In this document: piece by piece, positions 1 through 5,189 of the stretch
How the letters are laid out: each line of letters opens with the position of its first letter
How positions within the stretch are numbered: position 1 is the stretch's first letter
Position numbers and translations under genes: made by a program
Notes under the pieces: generated by a model
The model's input: the letters and a program-made list of their open reading frames with translations, nothing else
Told to the model about the DNA's origin: nothing
The model's database searches: none
DNA from: Anaerolineales bacterium
GTDB taxonomy: Bacteria > Chloroflexota > Anaerolineae > Anaerolineales > UBA6663
Length of the DNA: 5,189 nucleotides
Reading direction: 5' to 3'
Assembly: GCA_017999235.1 (NCBI GenBank)
Contig: JAGOBN010000350.1
Location: 1-5,189, forward strand

Positions 1-1617
1 CGGACGGCCGGCGGCATCACAGATGATCTCATGCAGGGCAAAGCCCTCGCGCATGGTCTCAAACAACGCGCGGTAACGGGCCTCGCTTTGGCGCAGGGCC
101 GCCTCGGCCTGCCGGCGTTCGGTGATATCCCGCCCCACCCAGACCACGTGCTCGGTATCCAGCGGCGAGACCGACACCGCGAACCACGCCTCCTCGGCGC
201 CGGCCGTCAGGGAATACTCGGCGCGCAGCGTGGTCTGCCGCGCCAGCGCCTGCTGGATCAAGCTCGGCAGGTCTGCGCCGGTCTCCGGCGCACAGAACTC
301 CCCTATCTTCTGGCCCACCGCCACGGCGCCCCAGATCCGGCCCGGCTCCGTCACGGGCTGGCTGGCCAAACGGCCGGCGGCATCCAGGATGAAGATCGTG
401 TCCGGCATCGCACTGAACAACGCCCGCAGCTGCGAGTCCGAGGCCTGCAAGGCCCGCGTGCGCTCGGCCACGCGCTCTTCCAGCTCGCGCGCGTGGGCGC
501 GCAGCGCCGCCTCTTGCGCCGTCACCGTGGTCATCATCGTCTGAAAGGCGTGCGCCAGCGCCCCCAGTTCATCCGTGCGGTCCGTGGGCAGGCTGAGCCG
601 CCGCTCGCCGCGCTCAAAGCCCTGCGCCGCCGCCTGCAGCGCCCGCACCGGCCGGGTCAGCGACCGAGCCAGCCACGCGGCGCTGAGCCCCGCCAGCGCC
701 AGCACGCCGGCCGCCACGAGCAGCAAACTGCCGCCCAATTGGGCCGCCGGAGCAAGCGCTTCGGCTTGATCCAGTTTGACGATCAAGCACAGGTTCCGAT
801 TGGGCAGCCAGCGGTGGACGATGAAGGCCGGCACGTCTCGATAATCCAGAGCCGCCAACAGGCCGTTGGCGCCGCCCAGACACCGCAGCACCGCCTCCGT
901 CTTAATCAACCGCGGGGGCAGGATCGCGGCCTGTAACATACGCGGCGGCGTCACATAAAAATAGTCCGAGTTGACCAGGAAAGTGTCATCGGTCTGGTGG
1001 AGGCCGGTCCGGCGCTGGACAATCGCCAGGAAGGTGTCCAGATCCGGCTCGCCCCCCAGCCAGCCCAACACCCGGCCATCCCCAGCGTAGATGGGCGCCA
1101 GAGCCGTCATCAGCCAGTTCTGACGCCGCTCCGAATAGTACGGGCCTTCCAGCACGGGAACCGCCGTCAGCGGCTGGCCCTCATACTCCAAGCCGATTTC
1201 GGACGGCTTGGTGGAAATGATGATCCGCCGCGAATCGGCCGCCAACACAAACAGGGTTTTGAATTGCACCGCGGTGAGCAAAGCGGTGGATAAATTCAAA
1301 GCGGCGGGCGCGGCGGCGGCGCCGGCCCGCTCCGGCTCCAGCAGCGCCCGGGTCTCCGGCAAGGCCGCCAGGGCCACCAGATCGTCCTGGCGGACGCCGG
1401 CCCAGAAATCCAGCGCCGCTTCCTTCTCGATAGCGGCCGCCAGCAGTTCGGCCTGCGCGGCGCGCTGCAGCATGGCCTCGCTTTGGGTGAACATGAAGAC
1501 GCCCACCGCCGCCACCAGGCCCACGGCGAACAACATAAACAACAGCGTCAGCCGGGACGTTAACGAAAGCTGGACCACGGGCCTAAAGCGGCGTCCGTCT
1601 GATCGGATCATAGCCAT
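1..1617 (-). CDS. Membrane-bound PAS sensor protein (probable histidine kinase or diguanylate cyclase), N-terminal 539 residues, truncated by window edge
   Basis: Reading the complement from the ATG at 1617 gives 539 uninterrupted codons to base 1, so the C-terminus is outside the window. Visible layout: short basic cytoplasmic N-terminus; TM helix about residues 22-43 (LTLLFMLFAVGLVAAVGVF); extracytoplasmic Cache-like region about 45-290; TM helix about 294-316; HAMP about 317-369 (SLTRPVRAL, then DELGALAHAFQTMM); coiled coil about 366-392 (ELEERVAERTRAL); PAS about 393-500 ending in a PAC-like WVGRDITERRQAEAAL; second PAS from about 511 (SEARYRALFETMREGFALHE). This architecture is typical of sensor histidine kinases and GGDEF/EAL proteins. 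No output domain is visible, so enzymatic activity is unknown. The start is uncertain: a second ATG lies two codons in, a GTG lies a few codons upstream, and none has a convincing ribosome site. An in-frame TAG near 1692 limits any extension. It is divergent from the methyltransferase gene, and sensing a methylated substrate is only a guess from context. Confidence 0.9.
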   Translation of the reverse strand, partial: MAMIRSDGRRFRPVVQLSLTSRLTLLFMLFAVGLVAAVGVFMFTQSEAMLQRAAQAELLAAAIEKEAALDFWAGVRQDDLVALAALPETRALLEPERAGAAAAPAALNLSTALLTAVQFKTLFVLAADSRRIIISTKPSEIGLEYEGQPLTAVPVLEGPYYSERRQNWLMTALAPIYAGDGRVLGWLGGEPDLDTFLAIVQRRTGLHQTDDTFLVNSDYFYVTPPRMLQAAILPPRLIKTEAVLRCLGGANGLLAALDYRDVPAFIVHRWLPNRNLCLIVKLDQAEALAPAAQLGGSLLLVAAGVLALAGLSAAWLARSLTRPVRALQAAAQGFERGERRLSLPTDRTDELGALAHAFQTMMTTVTAQEAALRAHARELEERVAERTRALQASDSQLRALFSAMPDTIFILDAAGRLASQPVTEPGRIWGAVAVGQKIGEFCAPETGADLPSLIQQALARQTTLRAEYSLTAGAEEAWFAVSVSPLDTEHVVWVGRDITERRQAEAALRQSEARYRALFETMREGFALHEIICDAAGRP

Positions 1618-1694
1618 GCCATTGCGAAGCCAGCCGTGAATGCCAGCGCGCACACCAACGGACAAGCCAAAGTGGATACAAACCGGGCAAGTCT

Positions 1695-1720
1695 ATTTTA
1701 CGGAAACTGTCGGCTGACAA
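1695..1720 (-). promoter_or_regulatory. Candidate promoter for the PAS sensor gene
   Basis: On the minus strand TTGTCA (1720-1715) is followed after 14 bases by TAAAAT (1700-1695). The hexamers resemble sigma-70-type -35 and -10 boxes and point at the sensor gene, about 80 bases from its ATG. The 14-base spacer is shorter than the usual 16-18, so either the pairing is fortuitous or only the -10-like element is used. Confidence 0.25.
1708..1719. repeat. Short palindrome TGTC-GGCT-GACA, possible operator
   Basis: The 12-bp sequence TGTCGGCTGACA has perfect 4-bp arms (TGTC at 1708-1711, GACA at 1716-1719) around a 4-base centre. It lies in the divergent intergenic region and overlaps the candidate -35 box of the sensor gene, a position where a bound repressor could act. 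Arms this short arise easily by chance. The same TGACA/TGTCA half-site recurs at 1753-1757 and three times before the oxidoreductase gene. Confidence 0.25.
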
Positions 1721-1751
1721 TGGCGCTTAAATCAGAGTAAGCTCGTGATCT

Positions 1752-1776
1752 TTGACACTTCTAGGCGCGTTATAAT
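1752..1776 (+). promoter_or_regulatory. Candidate promoter for the MttB-family gene
   Basis: A perfect TTGACA (1752-1757) and a perfect TATAAT (1771-1776) lie on the coding strand 42 bases before the methyltransferase ATG. The TATAAT stands out in otherwise GC-rich DNA. The spacer is only 13 bases, well below the usual 16-18, so the two boxes probably do not work together as a standard sigma-70 promoter. TATAAT alone may be the -10 element, with activator help and a 5' leader of about 35 bases. Confidence 0.4.
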
Positions 1777-1784
1777 GCAATCTG

Positions 1785-1805
1785 AAACCATTGGGTTTGT
1801 CCAAT
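1785..1805 (+). promoter_or_regulatory. Two overlapping small hairpins in the leader of the MttB-family gene
   Basis: AAACC (1785-1789) pairs with GGTTT (1794-1798) around the loop ATTG. ATTGG (1790-1794) pairs with CCAAT (1801-1805) around the loop GTTTGT. The stems share base 1794 and are intertwined, so they cannot easily form together. The second ends three bases before the ribosome-binding site. Each stem is 5 bp and weak, and a regulatory role is only a possibility. Confidence 0.2.
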
Positions 1806-1807
1806 TG

Positions 1808-1812
1808 AAAGG
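1808..1812 (+). promoter_or_regulatory. Ribosome-binding site of the MttB-family gene
   Basis: AAAGG, five bases before the ATG at 1818, is a moderate Shine-Dalgarno match and supports that start over the downstream in-frame ATG at codon 29. Confidence 0.5.
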
Positions 1813-1817
1813 TCGCC

Positions 1818-3299
1818 ATGCCTCCTCATCGCGCATCCCGCCGGTCTGTTGCCGCCGCCTCCCCAACCGCCGACCTGCCGCATCGCATACCCAAATTGGC
1901 GATGTTGGACCGAACCGACTGCCTGCGGATCCATCAGGCATCGCTGGAGGTCCTGCGCCGCACCGGGGTGCGCGTCTACAGCCCGACAGCGCTGGCGTTG
2001 CTGCGCGCGGCCGGCGCCGCCATCGACGGCGAGCTGGCGCGCCTCCCGCCATCCTTGGTGGAGCAGGCGCTGGCGACGGCGCCGGGCGCCTTCACCCTGC
2101 ACCGGCGCGGCACGGCGGAGCCGGCCGTGGTGTTGGACGGCCAGGGCGTGTACTTCGGCACCGGCTCGGACACCCTGCGTTACCTTGATCCGCGCAGCGG
2201 CCGGCGCCGGGATTTCCAGACCGCGGATGTGGCCGATTGCGTGCGCGTCTGCGACGCCCTGCCCGAGATCAACTTTGTCATGTCGGTGGGCATCCCGCGC
2301 GACGTGCCCACCCAGACCTATTACCGCTACCAGTTCGCGGCGATGCTGCGCAGCACCGTCAAGCCGATTGTGTTTGTGTGCAACGACCTGGCGGATATTG
2401 AGGCCATCCACGCCATGGCCGCGGCCGCGGCCGGCGGCCCGGAGGCCCTGCGCCGGCACCCGCACATCCTGCTCTACTCCGAGCCCACCACCCCGCTCCA
2501 GCACATGGTGGAAGCCACCGACAAGCTCCTGTTTTGCGCCGAGCATGGCCTCCCGGTGACGCACTCGCCGGCGCCGATGATGGGCGGCACCGCGCCGATG
2601 ACGGTGGCCGGCGCGGCGGTGCTGGGCAACGCCGAGATGCTCAGCGGCCTAGTGATGCACCAGCTCAAGGCGCCGGGCGCGCCCTTCCTCTACGGCCACG
2701 GCGTGCATCACCTGGACATGAAGGAGATGATCAGCGTCTACGGCGCGCCGGAGTTCCAGCTGGCGCGCGTCTTCGCGGCCGAGATGGCGCGCTTCTACGG
2801 CCTGCCGGTCTGGGGCTACGCCGGCCACTCGGACAGCAAGCTGGTGGACGGCCAGGCCGCCGCCGACGCGCAGTTCGCGGTGCTGGTGGCGCTGCTGGCC
2901 GGCACCAACCTCAACCACGACGTCGGCTACCTGGAAAGCGGGCTGACCAACTCGCCGGAGATGATCGTGCTGACCGACGAGATCATCTCCCAGACGCGCA
3001 CCTTCACCCGCGGCGCGCGCGTGGACGCCGAAGCCCTGGCCGTGGAAGTCATCGACGCGGTCGGGCCGGGCGGCGATTTTCTCAGCCACCCGCACACGCT
3101 GGCCCACTGGCGCGAGCTGTGGGTGCCCACCGTGTTTGACCGTCAGCGCCTGGGGCCGTGGGAGGAAAAGGGCTCCAAGAGCGTCAATGACCGCCTGCGC
3201 GAGAAGACCGTGGCGATCCTGGACTCCCACACGGTGCCGGCGCTGTCCGACGGCGTCAACGCCGAGATCGATTACGTCTTGAAAGCCGCTACGACCTAG
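1818..3299 (+). CDS. Trimethylamine methyltransferase (MttB/MtgB) superfamily protein, non-pyrrolysine type
   Basis: Complete 493-residue protein, about the usual family length. Members are cytoplasmic TIM-barrel enzymes that transfer a methyl group from a methylated amine or betaine to the cobalt of a partner corrinoid protein. Family-like stretches: LRIHQASLEVLRRTGVRV (residues 36-53), GTGSDTLRYLDPRSGRRR (114-131), APMMGGTAPMTVAGAAVLGN (252-271), YGAPEFQLA (308-316), GHSDSK (336-341), GTNLNHDVGYLESGLTNSPE (362-381) and a closing DRQRLGPWEEKGSK (441-454). In methanogen MttB a TAG-encoded pyrrolysine sits near residue 334. Here the frame is open with no internal TAG, so it belongs to the branch that includes the glycine betaine (MtgB), proline betaine, carnitine and gamma-butyrobetaine enzymes. 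Substrate cannot be named. The N-terminus has about 25 extra residues, and M29 is an alternative start. The gene ends in TAG at full family length, so this is a true stop. No corrinoid-protein gene adjoins it in this window. Confidence 0.93.
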   Translation: MPPHRASRRSVAAASPTADLPHRIPKLAMLDRTDCLRIHQASLEVLRRTGVRVYSPTALALLRAAGAAIDGELARLPPSLVEQALATAPGAFTLHRRGTAEPAVVLDGQGVYFGTGSDTLRYLDPRSGRRRDFQTADVADCVRVCDALPEINFVMSVGIPRDVPTQTYYRYQFAAMLRSTVKPIVFVCNDLADIEAIHAMAAAAAGGPEALRRHPHILLYSEPTTPLQHMVEATDKLLFCAEHGLPVTHSPAPMMGGTAPMTVAGAAVLGNAEMLSGLVMHQLKAPGAPFLYGHGVHHLDMKEMISVYGAPEFQLARVFAAEMARFYGLPVWGYAGHSDSKLVDGQAAADAQFAVLVALLAGTNLNHDVGYLESGLTNSPEMIVLTDEIISQTRTFTRGARVDAEALAVEVIDAVGPGGDFLSHPHTLAHWRELWVPTVFDRQRLGPWEEKGSKSVNDRLREKTVAILDSHTVPALSDGVNAEIDYVLKAATT

Positions 3300-3330
3300 A
3301 CGGCGCGCGGAACTGTCAAGCTACAGTCAA

Positions 3331-3377
3331 GGCCGGCCCGGATTTGGGTGAATTGACACCCAGGTGGCGGGCCGGTT
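3331..3377 (+). terminator. Nested hairpin with weak U-rich tail, possible terminator or attenuator between the two plus-strand genes
   Basis: Outer arms CCGGCCCG (3333-3340) and CGGGCCGG (3368-3375) are perfect 8-bp complements, and two G-U pairs could extend them to 3331-3377. Inside, TGGGTG (3345-3350) and CACCCA (3357-3362) form a perfect 6-bp stem around the loop AATTGA. The transcript continues as UUCGUUUAUAUU, a U-rich but interrupted tail. The hairpin starts 31 bases after the methyltransferase stop and ends 62 bases before the next ATG. It fits a weak intrinsic terminator or an attenuator limiting read-through into the oxidoreductase gene. The arms are nearly symmetric, so a protein-binding palindrome is the other reading. 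Confidence 0.5.
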
Positions 3378-3427
3378 CGTTTATATTGATGTCATGCGGG
3401 GCCGAAATAAGCGCAGCCGTTTCAGCC

Positions 3428-3433
3428 GGAGGT
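3428..3433 (+). promoter_or_regulatory. Strong ribosome-binding site of the molybdopterin oxidoreductase gene
   Basis: GGAGGT ends six bases before the ATG at 3440, a near-ideal Shine-Dalgarno sequence and spacing that fixes the start. It is clearly stronger than the site of the upstream methyltransferase gene. Confidence 0.8.
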
Positions 3434-3439
3434 TAGCCC

Positions 3440-5189
3440 ATGACCGTGATCACCGCTCCCCAGCCTGAGACCGTCACGCCGTCCGCGGCAGTTGAAACCG
3501 TCATTGGGCTGTGCGGCATTTGTCCGTCCGGGTGCGCGATGGAGATCCGCCTGGAGGCCGGCCGGCTCACGCATCTCACCCCGCTCAAAGACCACCCCCT
3601 GGGCCTGTGCTGCCCGCGCGGGATGCGGGCGCCCGAGATCATCTACTCGCCCGACCGCCTGCTCTACCCGCAGAAGCGCGTCGGCGCGCGCGGCGAGGGC
3701 AAGTTCGAGCGCATCACCTGGGACGAAGCCTACGACCTGATGGTGCGCGAGCTGCGCCGGATCGCGGCCGACCACGGCCCCGAGGCGCTGTGCATGTACA
3801 CGGGGCGCGGCAACTTCGAGTTCGGCCTGAACGAGATGTTCGCGCCGGCCGGCACGGTAGAATCCTCCGCCAACGCCGTGCTCTTTCCGCTCGGCTCGCC
3901 CAACACCACCGGCGTCGGCGCGCTGTGCTACGTCTCCTACGGCATGATCGCGCCGCGCGCCTGCTTTGGCGAGTATATGCGCGACGTGACCGAGGATTTG
4001 GAGCACGCCGACCTGATCTTTGTCTGGGGCGAGAACCCGGCCACCGATTCGCCGCCGCTCAACCTGCGCCGGCTCAAGCGCGCCCAAGCGCGCGGCGCGC
4101 GCGTGGTGGTCATTGACCATCGGCGCAGCGAGACCGCCAAAGCCCTGCGCGCGGAGTGGGTGGGCGTGCGCCCCGGCACGGATGGCGCGCTGGCGCTCGG
4201 CCTGCTCAACGTGCTCATTCAGGAAGACTTGTACGACCGTGAATTCGTGACGCACTGGACGCACGGCTTTCCCGAATTGCGCGACTACGCGGCCCCCTTC
4301 ACGCCCGAACGCGTGGCCGCCATCACGGGCGTGGCGGCCGCCACGGTCGTTGAGCTGGCCCGCGCCATCGGCGGCGCCCAGGGCTTTTCCATCCTGATGT
4401 ATTCCGGGCTGGAATACTCCAACAGCGGCGCGCAGTCCATCCGCGGCGCGCTCATCCTGCAGGCTCTGGCCGGCCACCTGGATACGCCGGGCGGCAAACG
4501 CTTCCAAGCCAAGGAGCGTGTGCGCTTCAACCGCCGGCTCACGCCGCCGCCCAGCTCGGCGCGGCCTCCGATTGGCGCGGCCGAGTACCCGATCTACTAC
4601 GAGGTCCGCCAGGAAGCCCACGCCGTCATGCTGCCGCAGGCCATCCTGGAAGGCCAGCCGTACCCGCTGAAAGCGCTGCTGGTCAGCGGCACCTCCCTGC
4701 TCACCGCCTGGCCCAACCCGGAGCGCTGGGGGCGGGCCCTGGCCGCGCTGGATTTCCTGGTGGTGGTCAACCGCTTCCCCACCGCCGACGCCGCCTACGC
4801 GGACCTGGTCCTGCCGGCCGCCACCATGTTTGAGATTGAGTCCTACATGGATTACGGCGGCTGGGCCCAGCACCGCCGCAAGGTGATTGAACCACTGGGC
4901 GAAGCCCGCAACGATTATCTGATCTGGGCGGAGCTGGCCCAGCGCTTGGGCTATGGCCACCTCTGGCCGCAGACCGAGGCCGCTATGGTGGCCTGCGCGC
5001 TGGAGGGCACCGGGATCACGTATGCCGAGCTGACGGCGCACCCGGCCGGCCTCCCCTACCCGGAGCCGGAGCCACGCCACCGGCAGTACGCCAGCGGCCA
5101 CCTGCGCGCCGACGGCCGGCCCGGCTTCAACACCCCCACCGGAAAATTTGAGATCGCGTCGGAGTGGTTCCGCGGCCACGGCTATGAAC
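3440..5189 (+). CDS. Molybdopterin-dependent [4Fe-4S] oxidoreductase, DMSO-reductase (CISM) superfamily, first 583 residues, truncated by window edge
   Basis: The frame is open from the ATG to base 5188, plus one base of the next codon. An N-terminal [4Fe-4S] motif is clear: C25-x2-C28-x3-C32-x25-C58, the last within CCPRG (57-61), matching the family's C-P-(K/R)-G. Then come RITWDEAYDLM (91-101), LGSPNTTGVGALCYVSYG (151-168), LIFVWGENPATDSPP (192-206), RVVVIDHRRSETAK (221-234) with VRPGTDGALALGLL (243-256), and DLVLPAATMFE (455-465). GFNTPTGKFEIASEW (562-576) begins the C-terminal molybdopterin-dinucleotide-binding domain, so roughly 100 residues are probably missing. C163 occupies the usual Mo-ligand region, as in formate dehydrogenase, nitrate reductase and polysulfide/thiosulfate reductase relatives. 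There is no Tat or Sec signal, so it is probably cytoplasmic. Substrate is unknown: a formate dehydrogenase-like or other oxidoreductase role is possible. It lies 140 bp after the MttB-family gene in the same direction and may be co-transcribed past the hairpin or have its own promoter. Confidence 0.92.
   Translation, partial: MTVITAPQPETVTPSAAVETVIGLCGICPSGCAMEIRLEAGRLTHLTPLKDHPLGLCCPRGMRAPEIIYSPDRLLYPQKRVGARGEGKFERITWDEAYDLMVRELRRIAADHGPEALCMYTGRGNFEFGLNEMFAPAGTVESSANAVLFPLGSPNTTGVGALCYVSYGMIAPRACFGEYMRDVTEDLEHADLIFVWGENPATDSPPLNLRRLKRAQARGARVVVIDHRRSETAKALRAEWVGVRPGTDGALALGLLNVLIQEDLYDREFVTHWTHGFPELRDYAAPFTPERVAAITGVAAATVVELARAIGGAQGFSILMYSGLEYSNSGAQSIRGALILQALAGHLDTPGGKRFQAKERVRFNRRLTPPPSSARPPIGAAEYPIYYEVRQEAHAVMLPQAILEGQPYPLKALLVSGTSLLTAWPNPERWGRALAALDFLVVVNRFPTADAAYADLVLPAATMFEIESYMDYGGWAQHRRKVIEPLGEARNDYLIWAELAQRLGYGHLWPQTEAAMVACALEGTGITYAELTAHPAGLPYPEPEPRHRQYASGHLRADGRPGFNTPTGKFEIASEWFRGHGYE

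Noticed and set aside
31..936. Long plus-strand open frame opposite the PAS sensor gene
   Set aside because: It lies antisense to a well-supported sensor gene. Its translation is rich in Arg, Gln, Gly and His with no domain signature, as expected for a GC-rich shadow frame.
1770..2564. 264-codon minus-strand open frame opposite the start of the MttB-family gene
   Set aside because: Antisense to a gene with strong family similarity. Its composition is typical of a shadow frame (Gly, Arg, His, Gln rich), it lacks a recognisable motif, and it crosses the candidate promoter and leader of the real gene.
2649..3230. 193-codon minus-strand open frame inside the MttB-family gene
   Set aside because: Fully antisense to conserved methyltransferase codons, with no recognisable domain. 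Third-position G/C bias of the real gene suppresses stops on the opposite strand.
3353..3387. TTGACA (3353-3358) with TATATT (3382-3387) as a promoter for the oxidoreductase gene
   Set aside because: The 23-base spacer is too long for a standard promoter and the -35-like box lies within the hairpin. TATATT alone could still be a -10 element, but I could not support the pair as a promoter feature.
3422..5179. 585-codon minus-strand open frame covering nearly the whole oxidoreductase gene
   Set aside because: Its length is striking, but it mirrors the GC-biased codons of a gene with clear FeS and molybdopterin motifs. The translated sequence is low-complexity Gly/Arg/Ala/His/Gln without domain motifs.
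1..5189. CRISPR array, tRNA, rRNA, insertion sequence or attachment site
   Set aside because: I saw no spaced direct repeats, tRNA-like cloverleaf, rRNA core sequence, transposase motif or long terminal inverted repeats. Nearly all sequence is explained by three genes and two intergenic regions.

Overview
The window is a GC-rich bacterial segment with strong third-position G/C bias. It carries three real genes: one leftward and cut by the left edge, one complete and rightward, and one rightward and cut by the right edge. The protein types and base composition would suit an environmental bacterium from a group such as Chloroflexota, but nothing here fixes the taxon and that placement is a weak inference.

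Layout. Positions 1617 down to 1 (minus strand) encode the N-terminal 539 residues of a membrane-bound sensor: TM helix, extracytoplasmic ligand-binding region, TM helix, HAMP, coiled coil, PAS/PAC and the start of a second PAS. Its output domain lies outside the window. Positions 1618-1817 form a 200-bp divergent intergenic region. It holds promoter-like hexamers facing both ways, a short TGTC/GACA palindrome and small hairpins just before the next gene. Positions 1818-3299 (plus) encode a complete 493-residue member of the trimethylamine methyltransferase (MttB/MtgB) superfamily of the type without pyrrolysine. Positions 3300-3439 are a second intergenic region with a nested GC-rich hairpin followed by a U-rich stretch. 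From 3440 to the right edge (plus) lies the first 583 residues of a cytoplasmic molybdopterin/[4Fe-4S] oxidoreductase of the DMSO-reductase (CISM) superfamily.

How they may work together (inference). MttB-type enzymes demethylate a methylated amine or betaine and pass the methyl group to a corrinoid protein. A cytoplasmic molybdopterin oxidoreductase beside one suggests a catabolic locus in which methyl-group or one-carbon removal is coupled to a redox step on the same substrate or on a C1 product such as formate. The divergent PAS sensor, which shares its upstream region with the methyltransferase, could report substrate or redox state. No corrinoid protein, corrinoid-activating protein or methyl-accepting methyltransferase is visible, so the pathway cannot be closed from this window. 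The repeated TGTCA/TGACA pentamer in both intergenic regions is the only sequence hint that the genes might share a regulator.
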